Shown here: positions 25,917-34,283 of the stretch, piece after piece
Layout of the letters: each line of letters starts with the position of its first letter
Position numbering within the stretch: the first letter of the stretch is position 1
Source: Burkholderia ubonensis subsp. mesacidophila
GTDB taxonomy: Bacteria > Pseudomonadota > Gammaproteobacteria > Burkholderiales > Burkholderiaceae
Direction of reading: 5' to 3'
NCBI RefSeq assembly: GCF_002097715.1
Contig: NZ_CP020737.1
Location: 3,472,001 to 3,536,000, forward strand
Length of the DNA: 64,000 nucleotides
The notes under the pieces: model-generated
Seen by the model: only the letters and a program-made list of their open reading frames with translations
Database searches by the model: none
Told to the model about the DNA's origin: nothing
Translations under genes and position numbers: made by a program

Positions 25917-26594
25917 TTACTTCGCCGGCTTCAGCGCGCCGGCGTCGACCTGGTCGACGAGATGGTTGACGGCCTCCTGGATCGCGAGATCGAGCACCTT
26001 GCCGTTGAGCGTCGAGTCGTAGCTCGCGGTGCCGCCGAAGCCGATGATTTCGCGGTTGGACAGGCTGAATTCGCCCGCGCCCTGGCTCGATGCGATCACT
26101 TCCGACGTCGTCGTGTCGACGATGTTCAGGTTGACCTTCGCATACGCGACCTGCGTCTTGCCGTTGCCGAGGATGCCGAACAGCTGGTGATCGCCGACGT
26201 CCTTGCGGCCGAATTCGGTCACGTCGCCCGTCACCACGTAGTTCGCGCCCTTCACCGCCTGCGCCTTCTTCATGAAGCCGGCTTCCTGCTTGATCTCCTC
26301 GAGGTTCTCGCGATCGAGCACGTTGAAGCGGCGGCTCTGCTGCAGGCGCGTGACGAGGATCGTCTTCGCCTGGCCGCCGAGGCGGTCGATGCCGTCCGAG
26401 AAGATGCCGCGCATATAGCTCGAACGGTTGTCGAACTTGCCGACCGCGATCGCGACCGGCTTGCCCGTGTACGGGCGCTGCGCGCTGCTGACGACCGGCA
26501 CGTCGAGCGTGCGCGACGATTCGGTCGCGCAGCCGGTCAGCGCCGCGACGAGCGCCGCGGCGACGAGGACGTTGCGTCGTGTCTGGATGTTCAC
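25917..26594 (-). CDS. CsgG/HfaB-family lipoprotein
   Basis: 225 aa from the GTG at 26594, which has AAGGAG seven bases upstream; the longer frame to 26681 lacks a signal. Lipobox LTGC follows a hydrophobic stretch (NVLVAAALVAALTGC-ATE). The mature region has the CsgG core: VAIAVGKFDNRSSYMRGIFSDGI, RRFNVLDRENLEEIKQEAGF, and ANYVVTGDVTEFG. E. coli CsgG forms the curli secretion pore; no curli subunit genes are here, so export of curli is not implied. It heads the CsgG-DUF4810-DUF799 unit. Confidence 0.87.
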   Translation of the reverse strand: MNIQTRRNVLVAAALVAALTGCATESSRTLDVPVVSSAQRPYTGKPVAIAVGKFDNRSSYMRGIFSDGIDRLGGQAKTILVTRLQQSRRFNVLDRENLEEIKQEAGFMKKAQAVKGANYVVTGDVTEFGRKDVGDHQLFGILGNGKTQVAYAKVNLNIVDTTTSEVIASSQGAGEFSLSNREIIGFGGTASYDSTLNGKVLDLAIQEAVNHLVDQVDAGALKPAK

Positions 26595-27194
26595 TGCTGA
26601 TCTCCTTGCGTGGAAAGAATGCCCGTGGCGGGCGCGCCGGCGCGCGCACGAGCGGGACTTCAAGGCGGCGTCGGCGCGCACGCGCGCGCCGATGCGTCGC
26701 TCGACGCGACGCGATCACGCAACGCGGCAGGCGTCGCCTTGGGTGCTATCAGGAAAATAAAAGCGGATGCGCGCGTGACGAGCGAGTCACGGCGAATGGC
26801 GGGCCGGCGGCGAAATCGTCACGATTCGCGCGCGGCGTGGTTACCCCGTTGTTCTGATTGCTGCGCTGTTGATCGCGCATGGTCGGCCCCGTTTCTGGTT
26901 TGGCGCGATGATAGCAAACGCGTTGCCGAATATGCCTTGTCGTGACTCGACCGGCGCACGGCATCCCGCATCCGCACCTCATCGCGGTTGCGCGCGACGC
27001 CCCGCGGGAAGCGGGAAAGCGGGCGTCACGGCGATCCGCGAACCCGAACGACGCGGTTGGACCCTGCCGCCGTTCGGGAATATCAGGCATTCGCAAACGC
27101 ACAGCCTGAATGCCGCCGTTCGGAACCTTGCATCTCGTGATAACGGCACGCGGTTCGCATTCTGTAGGGCGCGCGGCGCGCGATCTCCGGCTGG
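26595..27194. other. 600-bp intergenic stretch, no supported gene
   Basis: Lies between the csgG-like start and the end of gor. Open frames on both strands (26749-27102 minus, 26869-27453 plus) have no domain or ribosome-binding site and the plus frame runs into gor antisense. AT-richer patches around 26750-26765 and 26905-26925 could hold the csgG-like promoter. I see nothing definite. Confidence 0.5.
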
Positions 27195-28550
27195 TCAGTC
27201 CGCCACCTTCTGCCGCATCGTGACGAACTCTTCCGCCGCGGTCGGGTGGATGCCGATCGTGTCGTCGAACTGCGCCTTCGTCGCGCCCGCGCGGATCGCG
27301 ATCGCGATGCCCTGGATGATCTCGCCCGCGTCGCGCCCGACCATGTGCGCGCCGACCACCCGCTGGCTGTCGCGCGCGACGACGAGCTTCATCAGCGTGC
27401 GCTCGTCGCGGCCGGACAGCGTGTGGCGCAGCGCCTTGAACGACGTGCGGTAAATATCCACTGCGCCATGCACGTCGCGCGCACGGGCTTCAGTGAGGCC
27501 GACCGTCGCGACCTCGGGCTGGCTGAACACCGCCGACGGCACCCATTCGTGATCGGCCGCGACGCGCCGCCCGCCGAACAGCGTCAGCGCGAGCAGGCCG
27601 CCGTCGCGCGTCGCGACCGGCGTGAGCTGCGGCCGCGACGTCACGTCGCCGATCGCGTGGATCGACGCGACCGAGCTCGCCGAATACGCGTCGACCGCGA
27701 TCGCGCCGCGCGCATCGAGCGCGACGCCGGCCGCCTCGAGATCGAGGCCCTCGACGTTCGGCACGCGTCCGGTCGCATAGAGCACCGCATCGTACGGCCC
27801 GTGGTGCGCGCCGCCGACGCGCACGCTCAGTGTGCCGTCGGCCGCGCGCTCGATCGCGTCCACCGACGCGCCGGTGTGGATCGTCACGCGCTGCTTCGTC
27901 ATTTCGTCGGCGAGGAACTGCCGGACGTCGTCGTCGAAGCCGCGCAGGATCTGCGCGCCGCGATAGAACAGGTCGACGCGGCTGCCGAGCCCGTTGAAGA
28001 TGCCCGCGAACTCGACCGCGATATAGCCGCCGCCGACCACGGCGACGCGCGCCGGCAGCGTCGCGAGCGACAGCGCCTCGCGCGACGTGATCGCATGCTC
28101 GATGCCGGGCAGCGGCGGCAGCGACGGGCGCGACCCCGTCGCGATCGCGATGTGGCGCGCGGCGATACGGCGCTCGCCGAGCGCGACCGTGTGCGCATCG
28201 ACGAGGGTTGCACGCCCCGCGTGCATCTCGACGCCGGACTGCCGCAGCAGGTTCACGTAGATGCCGCTCAGCCGGTTGATCTCGCGATCCTTCGCGGCGA
28301 TCAGTGCGGGCCAGTCGAGCGTGCCGGCGCCGAAGGTCCAGCCGAAGCCCTGCGCGTCCTCGACTTCATGCGGGTAATGCGATGCGTAGACGAGCAGTTT
28401 CTTCGGAATGCAGCCGCGCAGCACGCAAGTGCCGCCGATCTGCTCTTCTTCCGCAATGCCCACGCGCGCGCCGTATTGCGCCGACATCCGGGCCAGCCTG
28501 ACGCCGCCCGAGCCGGCGCCGATCACGAACAGGTCGTAGTCGAATTCCAT
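27195..28550 (-). CDS. gor: Glutathione-disulfide reductase
   Basis: 451 aa flavoprotein that regenerates GSH from GSSG with NADPH in the cytosol. FAD site FVIGAGSGGVRLA; redox-active pair C42/C47 in GGTCVLRGCIPKK; NADPH-binding GGGYIAVEFAGIFNGLG with a downstream Arg-containing segment; the C-terminal FDDTIGIHPTAAEEFVTM carries the partner-subunit His-Glu dyad. Length and motif set fit Gor rather than lipoamide or mercuric reductase. It appears monocistronic. Confidence 0.95.
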   Translation of the reverse strand: MEFDYDLFVIGAGSGGVRLARMSAQYGARVGIAEEEQIGGTCVLRGCIPKKLLVYASHYPHEVEDAQGFGWTFGAGTLDWPALIAAKDREINRLSGIYVNLLRQSGVEMHAGRATLVDAHTVALGERRIAARHIAIATGSRPSLPPLPGIEHAITSREALSLATLPARVAVVGGGYIAVEFAGIFNGLGSRVDLFYRGAQILRGFDDDVRQFLADEMTKQRVTIHTGASVDAIERAADGTLSVRVGGAHHGPYDAVLYATGRVPNVEGLDLEAAGVALDARGAIAVDAYSASSVASIHAIGDVTSRPQLTPVATRDGGLLALTLFGGRRVAADHEWVPSAVFSQPEVATVGLTEARARDVHGAVDIYRTSFKALRHTLSGRDERTLMKLVVARDSQRVVGAHMVGRDAGEIIQGIAIAIRAGATKAQFDDTIGIHPTAAEEFVTMRQKVAD

Positions 28551-28625
28551 CGCATGCCCTCATCGAGTTCGGATGACGGCACGATAGCAAGATTCCGGTT
28601 TTCCTGCGGCGCGCGGCGCCCGCGC

Positions 28626-28658
28626 AAAAAAAACGGCGAGAGACCTTGCCTCTCGCCG
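28626..28658 (-). terminator. Rho-independent terminator of the 77-aa gene
   Basis: On the minus strand a 9-bp stem (CGGCGAGAG / CTCTCGCCG) with a 7-nt loop is followed by eight T residues. It lies downstream of the small acidic gene at 28783-29016 and ahead of the gor start. Confidence 0.85.
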
Positions 28659-28782
28659 ATCAATCCGGCTGCCGGGTTCGTCATGCGTCACCGATCGACC
28701 GCATGCCCGACCCGCCGGCTGCGCGACGCCGGCTCGCCCGTCCGCGCGGCTTGCGCGGGCGCGGCCGAGCCGGCCGCCATGC

Positions 28783-29016
28783 TCATGCCTGCGACGTGTC
28801 GCCGCCGTCGGTCGCCTGCGTATCGTCTGCCGCTTGCTCGGGCTTCTCTTCCTTCTTCTCGAGCATGCCCTCGAGCGCTTCCGCGCCCTTGAAACCGGCG
28901 ACGGCCGCCGCCGCCTTGGTCAGGAGACCCGCATCCGGATCGACTTTCTCTGCCGCTTCGACGGCCGCCACGGCGCCCGCGATTTCGCCAACGGTGTTCA
29001 GGATACCCATCATCAT
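28783..29016 (-). CDS. Small acidic Ala-rich protein of unknown function
   Basis: 77 aa or slightly fewer; three ATGs lie in tandem (29016, 29013, 29010) after AAAGGGG. The N-terminal half is an Ala/Val/Gly helix (ILNTVGEIAGAVAAVEAAEK); the C-terminal half is acidic and disordered (EKKEEKPEQAADDTQATDGG). There is no signal peptide or known domain. A ribosome-binding site and a strong U-tracted terminator downstream support a real monocistronic gene. Confidence 0.7.
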   Translation of the reverse strand: MMMGILNTVGEIAGAVAAVEAAEKVDPDAGLLTKAAAAVAGFKGAEALEGMLEKKEEKPEQAADDTQATDGGDTSQA

Positions 29017-29228
29017 CCCCTTTCAAGGTCAATCGTGAAGCGCATCGTTCCACGAAAAAAAACCGGCTGACAGCGTTTGTCATCACCGGATACACAATTT
29101 ACCGACCGCGCCGGCCACGCCGAGCGATCCATGCAGCTTAGCGGAACACCTGCGCGCGGACTGTAAAACTATGTTCCGGAATGCCGACGAACGGCTTACG
29201 GATACGCGGTGCGCGTGTCGAGCAGACG

Positions 29229-29257
29229 AAAAAAAGAGATCCCCGCGGGGATCTCTT
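29229..29257 (-). terminator. Rho-independent terminator of the porin gene
   Basis: A 24-bp perfect palindrome at 29234-29257 (half AAGAGATCCCCG) followed, on the minus strand, by a T-tract. It is about 40 bp past the porin stop. Confidence 0.85.
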
Positions 29258-29295
29258 CGTCGCGAGCCGGACGCCGGTCCGGCACAGGCGATTTA

Positions 29296-30429
29296 TCAGA
29301 AGATATTGCGCAGGCCGATCGCGATACCCGTCTGGTTGCTGCGGCCCGGCAGCTCGACGTTGGCCGCGCCGTTCGTCTTGTTGAAGTCGACCGTGCCGTA
29401 GATTTCCGTGCGCTTGCTCAGCGCGTACTCGGCGATGCCCACGATCGCGTAGCGATTGCCGCTCGCGAGCGTGCCGTTCGCGGTCATCGCGTTGCGCATG
29501 TGGTCGTAGTAGAACGCGCCCGTCAGCGTCAGCGGCGCGCTGGCCTGCCAGCTCACGCCCGCGAACGGACCGTCGTCGATCCGGCCGGTGCCCTTCGCAG
29601 TCGGAATCTTCTGCTGCGCGAGCAGGCTGTCGACGAAGCCCGTATCGTCCTTCGAGCGCAGGTAGCCCGCGTAGACCTTCACCGTGCTGAACGCGTAGAC
29701 GACGTTCGCGTGATAAATGGTCTGCTTGCGTGCCGAGTTGTCGCTGTTCTGCTGCGCGCCGGCCGCGATGCTGAGCGGGCCCATCACGTACGACAGCGAG
29801 ATACCCCACGCATTGCCCTTGCCGAGCGAGCCGGGGATCTGGCCGGAGAAGCCGCCGGGGCCGGTCTTCTCGTAGTTCGTGCCGGTCGAGTACATCGCGC
29901 TCGCGGTCAGGCCGCTGAACGTGCCCGTGTACTTGATCTGGTTGTCCGCGTACAGCCCGCCGCCGAGCGCCACCGGCAGCCACGCGTTCTCGAAGTAGTT
30001 GCCGACGGTCAGCGGATCGTAGGTGTCCGACAACAGGTCGAACAGCGGCGTCTTCTGACGGCCGAGGGTCACAGTGCCGTACGGGCTCGACAGGCCGACG
30101 TACGCGGCGCGGTTGAACATGCGGCCGCTGTCCGAGAACGCACCGCTTTGCAGGTCCACGCCGCTCTCGAGCTTGAACAGCGCCTTCATCCCGCCGCCGA
30201 GGTCTTCGGTACCGTAGATGCCGAAGCGGCTGTTCGTGATCGCGCCGTTCGTCATCGACAGCAGGCCGTCGTTCTTGGCGTTCGCGTTGGTCAGGTAGCG
30301 GACGCTGACGTCGGCGACGCCCCACAGCGTGACCGAGCTTTGTGCCGCTGCGTATTGGCTGGCGAAGGCCAGCGCGGCGCCCCCTGCGAGTGCTGCGAGT
30401 CTGGTGGTCTGCTTCATGAGCGATCCCAT
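29296..30429 (-). CDS. Gram-negative general porin (OmpC/Omp_Porin_4 type)
   Basis: About 377 aa. Translation probably begins at ATG 30429, 12 nt after AAGGAG, or at ATG 30417 (MKQTT...). The signal peptide ends AAA-QSSVTLWG; QSSVTL is the usual first mature segment of Burkholderia porins. The NSRFGIYGTEDLGGGMKALFKLESG and YVGLSSPYGTVTLGRQ segments are family hallmarks, and the last residue is Phe (GLRNIF), as needed for BAM assembly. It forms a trimeric outer-membrane channel for small solutes. Confidence 0.92.
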   Translation of the reverse strand: MGSLMKQTTRLAALAGGAALAFASQYAAAQSSVTLWGVADVSVRYLTNANAKNDGLLSMTNGAITNSRFGIYGTEDLGGGMKALFKLESGVDLQSGAFSDSGRMFNRAAYVGLSSPYGTVTLGRQKTPLFDLLSDTYDPLTVGNYFENAWLPVALGGGLYADNQIKYTGTFSGLTASAMYSTGTNYEKTGPGGFSGQIPGSLGKGNAWGISLSYVMGPLSIAAGAQQNSDNSARKQTIYHANVVYAFSTVKVYAGYLRSKDDTGFVDSLLAQQKIPTAKGTGRIDDGPFAGVSWQASAPLTLTGAFYYDHMRNAMTANGTLASGNRYAIVGIAEYALSKRTEIYGTVDFNKTNGAANVELPGRSNQTGIAIGLRNIF

Positions 30430-30830
30430 ATTTGTTGGTGTCTCCTTACATGGCCGGCCGCATGCGCGGCCGGGTGACAATCGCGCGCGTTCTTGGCGCG
30501 CGCGACGTGGCGAGAATCATAAGATGACTCCGAATCGCGAAAGAAATTGAAATGCGTGGTAACGGTTCGATTGTCGTCAGCGCACAACGCCCGTCACGCG
30601 CAGGGCTTGCGCGACGGGCGGGCGATTCGGCAGGAATCCGTCACGACTCGGGCGGGCGGCGGAGGGATCGCCGGGAGTGAGCGGGGATGCGGTTGATGCG
30701 GCGCAGCAGACGAGCTGCGAGGCTGCGAGCGAGACGGCAAGGCAATGACACGGCGACGTGACGGGCGCGGACCGGTTCCACAGCGGCGACGGATGCCGCG
30801 CCGCAGCACGGAACCGACCGCGCTTCGCCG
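30430..30830. other. 400-bp intergenic stretch upstream of the porin
   Basis: Contains the AT-rich porin promoter area around 30515-30560 (a TATGAT-like -10 on the minus strand) and, further up, GC-rich sequence with no supported gene. The open frame 30577-31365 on the minus strand is the shadow of the DUF1275 gene running on. Confidence 0.4.
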
Positions 30831-31526
30831 TCAGCCGGCCGCGCCGGCGCCCGCGTCGACGCGGCGCCACGCGCGCCGCACGATTTCGGCGAACGCGCCT
30901 GCGAGCAGCAGCACCGCGCCCCACAACGCGACGCCCGGCACGAGGCGCGTGACGAGGCCGCCGGCCACGGCGCCCGCGAGAAAGCAGAAGCTGATCGTCG
31001 CGAGCAGCGCCGAATCGTGCAGCGCGCCGGCGTCGTAGCGCGGAATCAGCCCGACGAACAGCTTCTGCGCGGCGCGCCGCAGGTTGCCGGTCGTCATCAC
31101 GGAGGTGTACGACAGTTCCTCGAGGTGCGTGAACGACAGCGTCTGCAGCGTCGCGACGAACGAGATGCCGGGAATCAGCCACGCGCTCGACGCGCCGACG
31201 ACGCCGCTCGCGGCGATGCCGAGAAACGCGATCTCGACGATCAGGCTCGCGAACGCGGTGTGCCGCATCCAGCCGCGCTGCGCGGCGAGCCCGAGCAGGT
31301 GTGCGACGAACACTGCGATCACAAAGCCGACGAGCGGCGGCACGTGGTGCAGCGCCGCGGCCCACTCGCCTGCCGACAGGTTGATGCCGAGCAGCGCGAC
31401 GTTGCCGGTCATCGTGTTCGCGAACACGTGGCCGTGGCCGACGTATGTGTACGCGTCGAGATAGCCGCCGGACAGCGTCAGCAGCGCGGCGACCGTGAGA
31501 TTGCGGCTGGCGCCGTCGAGATCCAT
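30831..31526 (-). CDS. DUF1275 (YoaK-like) membrane protein
   Basis: 231 aa from ATG 31526, with GGAGG seven bases upstream; the longer frame begins at a TTG without a site. Six hydrophobic segments, and the family signature GGYLDAYTYVGHGHVFANTMTGN in the first helices and SVMTTGNLRRAAQ after the mid-loop. Function is unassigned; a small-molecule transporter is generally assumed. It follows the yjdM gene by 32 bp on the same strand. Confidence 0.85.
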   Translation of the reverse strand: MDLDGASRNLTVAALLTLSGGYLDAYTYVGHGHVFANTMTGNVALLGINLSAGEWAAALHHVPPLVGFVIAVFVAHLLGLAAQRGWMRHTAFASLIVEIAFLGIAASGVVGASSAWLIPGISFVATLQTLSFTHLEELSYTSVMTTGNLRRAAQKLFVGLIPRYDAGALHDSALLATISFCFLAGAVAGGLVTRLVPGVALWGAVLLLAGAFAEIVRRAWRRVDAGAGAAG

Positions 31527-31558
31527 CGGTCCTCCGGTTCCTTCGCGCGCAGGGAAGC

Positions 31559-31900
31559 TCAATTCTTCTTCAGGTAGCAGGCCTTGAGCATCACGCTCAT
31601 CCCGTCGACCTTGCAGTCGACCTCGTGATCGCCGTCGACGAGGCGGATGCTCTTCACCTTCGTGCCCATCTTCAGCGTGACCGACGAGCCCTTCAGCTTC
31701 AGGTCCTTGATCAGCACGACCGAGTCGCCGTCGGCCAGCACGTTGCCGTTCGCGTCGCGCACGACGCGCGCCGCGTCGTCATCGGCCGCCGCCGGTGCGG
31801 CGCTCGACCACTCGTGGCCGCAGTCCGGGCAAATATACTGCTCGCCGTCGGGGTAGGTGTTCTCCATCGCGCATTGCGGACAGGCGGGAATCGTCGACAT
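31559..31900 (-). CDS. yjdM: PhnA/YjdM zinc-ribbon protein
   Basis: 113 aa. An N-terminal zinc ribbon with CPQC and CPDCGHEW pairs, then the conserved PhnA core: [52 protein letters not shown] and a terminal LKACYLKKN. Despite the historical name, the family is not needed for phosphonate use in E. coli and its function is unclear. No phn genes are nearby. It is probably co-transcribed with the DUF1275 gene. Confidence 0.9.
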   Translation of the reverse strand: MSTIPACPQCAMENTYPDGEQYICPDCGHEWSSAAPAAADDDAARVVRDANGNVLADGDSVVLIKDLKLKGSSVTLKMGTKVKSIRLVDGDHEVDCKVDGMSVMLKACYLKKN

Positions 31901-32025
31901 GATGCTGGGTCCTGCTGATTGAAAGCCGGCAGTATACCGGCCCGCTGCACCGCACCACCCCGCCGCATCTCAACGCGCGACCGAATGACACCCTCAGGCC
32001 GGCCGCTCCTGCGCGGCGGCGGCGC

Positions 32026-32553
32026 TCACTGCCCGAAGCCGGTCAGCCCGATCAGCGCGCCGGCCGCGAGCAGCCACAGCGGATGGATGCGCGTGCGGTA
32101 TGCGAGCACCGCGCACGCGGCGGTGATGCCCCACTGCACGGCCGTGTGGTTCGACGCGTCGGCGATCAGCACCGCGCTCGCGACGACGAGCCCCGCCGTG
32201 ACGGGCACCATGCCCTGCTGCACGTAGCGCCGCCACGGCCGGTTGCGGAAGCGCTCCCATGCGTGCAGCGCGAGCACCGTGACCACCGACGACGGCCCGA
32301 ACTTCGCGAGCGTCGCGACGAGCAGTCCCGACCAGCCGGCCACGTGCCAGCCGACGAGCGACACGATCATCATGTTCGGCCCCGGCGCCGCCTGCGCGAG
32401 CGCGAACAGCGCGGTGAACTCGTGCGCGCTCATCCAGTGGTGCACGTCGACGACCTGCCGCTGCATCTCCGGCAGGATCGTATTGCCGCCGCCGAACGCG
32501 AGCAGCGACAGTTGCGTGAAGAGGGTCGCGAGCGCGATCAGCGTGTCGTTCAT
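32026..32553 (-). CDS. chrA: Chromate transporter subunit, short-chain ChrA (second half)
   Basis: 175 aa, about half the length of a fused ChrA. The CHR-domain start LFTQLSLLAFGGGNTILPEMQRQVV and ALAQAAPGPNMMIVSLVGW are diagnostic; five or six hydrophobic segments follow. Its ATG overlaps the TGA of the preceding half by ATGA. Paired short-chain ChrA proteins insert with opposite topologies and act together in chromate efflux; whether chromate is the true substrate here is not shown. Confidence 0.88.
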   Translation of the reverse strand: MNDTLIALATLFTQLSLLAFGGGNTILPEMQRQVVDVHHWMSAHEFTALFALAQAAPGPNMMIVSLVGWHVAGWSGLLVATLAKFGPSSVVTVLALHAWERFRNRPWRRYVQQGMVPVTAGLVVASAVLIADASNHTAVQWGITAACAVLAYRTRIHPLWLLAAGALIGLTGFGQ

Positions 32554-33212
32554 CGCGCGCCTCCGTCGTGCGGGCCGCGCTGCTGCGCGTCGCGCGGCGC
32601 GCCCGCGCCCGGCGGCGCGCCGTGCGCGGCCGGCGCCGCGGCCGATGCGGCGCCGCGTCGCGCGGCGAGCCACACGCTGAGCGGCGTCAGCACCAGCATC
32701 GTCGTGAGCAGCGGGATGCGCAGCACCGCGATCGCGACGAACGCCAACGCCGCGATGCCCGCCGCCGCGCGCGCATGCCGCAGCGGCTTCGCGACCTTCA
32801 CCGCCATCGCCGTGAGCAGGCCGGCCGCGGCGGCCGACAAGCCGGCGAACAGGTGCCGGACGGCCGGATCGTGCTCGGTTTTCGCATACAGCACGCCGAG
32901 CGAGACGACCACGAGCGTCGGCCCCGCGATCAGCCCGAGAATGCCGGCGAACGCGCCCGGCACGCCGCGAAAGCGCATCCCGACCGCAACCGACAGGTTG
33001 ATCACGTTGCCGCCGGGCAGGAACTGGCACAGGCCGAGCAGATCGGTGAATTCGTCGGCGGACAGCCATTTGCGCTCCTCGACGATCGTGCGGCGCGCGA
33101 ACGGCAGCGCGCCGCCGAACGACATGAGGCCGAGCGACAGGAAACCGGTGAACAGCTCGGCGACGCCGACGTCGCGCGGCGCGTGGGCGGGCGGCGGGGA
33201 AACGGATTGCAT
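32550..33212 (-). CDS. chrA: Chromate transporter subunit, short-chain ChrA (first half)
   Basis: 220 aa from ATG 33212, with GAGGA six bases upstream. CHR-domain motifs are LFTGFLSLGLMSFGGALPFARRTIV and LCQFLPGGNVINLSVAVGMRFRG. The C-terminal 40 residues are an Ala/Pro/Gly-rich cytosolic tail not seen in the partner. It is translationally coupled to the second half and divergent from a LysR regulator, with a perfect palindrome in the shared 96-bp promoter region. Confidence 0.88.
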   Translation of the reverse strand: MQSVSPPPAHAPRDVGVAELFTGFLSLGLMSFGGALPFARRTIVEERKWLSADEFTDLLGLCQFLPGGNVINLSVAVGMRFRGVPGAFAGILGLIAGPTLVVVSLGVLYAKTEHDPAVRHLFAGLSAAAAGLLTAMAVKVAKPLRHARAAAGIAALAFVAIAVLRIPLLTTMLVLTPLSVWLAARRGAASAAAPAAHGAPPGAGAPRDAQQRGPHDGGAR

Positions 33213-33285
33213 GGGAGTCCTCGATAAACGACAGGTCGAGGTTACCGCCGTCCGGCGCACCCGCAAAACGATTTTATCGGCGCTC

Positions 33286-33308
33286 GCTTGTGATCTAGAA
33301 TCACAAGC
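33286..33308. promoter_or_regulatory. Perfect palindromic LysR-type operator abutting a start codon
   Basis: GCTTGTGAT and ATCACAAGC are exact 9-bp inverted arms around CTAGA. The repeat ends on the base before the LysR ATG at 33309. It contains TAGAAT (33296-33301), a possible -10 for the LysR gene, and covers the -35 area of the opposite chrA promoter, whose possible -10 (TAAAAT on the minus strand) is at 33271-33276. This layout fits both autorepression and control of chrA. Confidence 0.7.
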
Positions 33309-34196
33309 ATGGCACGCGATCTCCCGCCCTTTTCCGCGCTTCGGGCCTTTGAAGCCGCGGCACGACACGAAAGCTTCAGCGCCGCCGGCGACGAGCTGCA
33401 TGTGACTCATGGTGCCATCAGCCGGCAGATCGCCGGGTTCGAGGCGTGGCTCGGCAGGCCGGTGTTCCACCGGATCGGCAAGCGCGTGAAGCTCACCGAC
33501 GAAGGCCGCCAGTACCTGGATACCGTGCGCGCCGCGTTCGACAGCATCGCGCTCGCGACCGAGCGGCTGCGGCGCACCGGCGCCGCGCGCGTGCTGCGCA
33601 TCAACGCGCTGCCGACCTTCGCGATGAAATGGCTGCTGCCGCGCCTGTCGCGCTTCCAGCGCGACGTGCCGAACGTGGAGCTGAAGCTGTCGACGTCGAA
33701 TGCGCCGCTCGACATGCTCGACGGCTTCGACGTCGCGATTCGCCGAGGCCCGGGCCACTGGCCGAACTGCGCGAGCGGCCGCTTTCTCGACGAAAGCGTG
33801 ATCCCGGTCTGCAGCCCGGCGCTGGCGAAGCGCCTGCCGATCGCGCGCGTCGACGACCTGTCGCGGCACGTGCTGCTGCATTCGGATACGCGCCCGGAAG
33901 GCTGGCGCGACTGGTTCGCGGCCGCCGGCGCGACGATGAAGGGCCGCAAGCGGCAATCGTTCGACCACTTCTACCTGGCGCTGCAGGCGGCGGTCGACGG
34001 GCTCGGCGTCGCGCTCGGCCCGCTGCCGCTGATCGACGACGAGCTTGCGAGCGGCCGGCTCGTGATGCCGCTTGACGGCCCGCGCATCGCGACGCGCAGC
34101 TACTGGTGGATCACGCCGCGCGAGCACGCGGACGAGCCGGTCGTCGCGCAGTTCTGCGCGTGGCTCGAAGCGCAGGCGAACGCCGCCGGCGCGTGA
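33309..34196 (+). CDS. LysR-type transcriptional regulator (GcvA-like)
   Basis: 295 aa. The N-terminal winged HTH reads LRAFEAAARHESFSAAGDELHVTHGAISRQIAGFE, typical of the GcvA/AmpR branch; the C-terminal periplasmic-binding-like domain (about 95-290) includes NALPTFAMKWLLPRL and DVAIRRGPG. No Shine-Dalgarno sequence precedes the ATG; the likely start site of transcription falls within a few bases of it, so the mRNA may be leaderless. It is divergent from the chrA pair and is their probable regulator; the inducer is unknown. Confidence 0.9.
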   Translation: MARDLPPFSALRAFEAAARHESFSAAGDELHVTHGAISRQIAGFEAWLGRPVFHRIGKRVKLTDEGRQYLDTVRAAFDSIALATERLRRTGAARVLRINALPTFAMKWLLPRLSRFQRDVPNVELKLSTSNAPLDMLDGFDVAIRRGPGHWPNCASGRFLDESVIPVCSPALAKRLPIARVDDLSRHVLLHSDTRPEGWRDWFAAAGATMKGRKRQSFDHFYLALQAAVDGLGVALGPLPLIDDELASGRLVMPLDGPRIATRSYWWITPREHADEPVVAQFCAWLEAQANAAGA

Positions 34197-34217
34197 TGTG
34201 TGATGTGGAGTGAAGCA

Positions 34218-34244
34218 GCGCGGGCGGCATCGCGCCGCCCGCGC
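34218..34244. terminator. Bidirectional hairpin between LysR gene and uraA
   Basis: An 11-bp perfect stem (GCGCGGGCGGC / GCCGCCCGCGC) with loop ATCGC between convergent stops; no U-tract. Confidence 0.6.
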
Positions 34245-34283
34245 CGTGATCCGTCCCCGTCCATGACAGGCTGGCGCCCGGCG

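Noticed and set aside
24760..26594. Curli secretion operon
   Set aside because: Only a CsgG-family protein is present; no CsgA/B subunit, CsgE, CsgF or CsgD homologue lies nearby.
26749..27453. Short open frames on both strands upstream of the csgG-like gene
   Set aside because: One overlaps gor antisense, neither has a start signal or recognisable protein.
33270..33300. GCCGATAA on the minus strand in front of chrA, resembling a sigma-28 -10
   Set aside because: Eleven bases upstream the sequence is TTCTAGAT, a poor match to TAAAGTTT, and chrA is not a flagellar gene.
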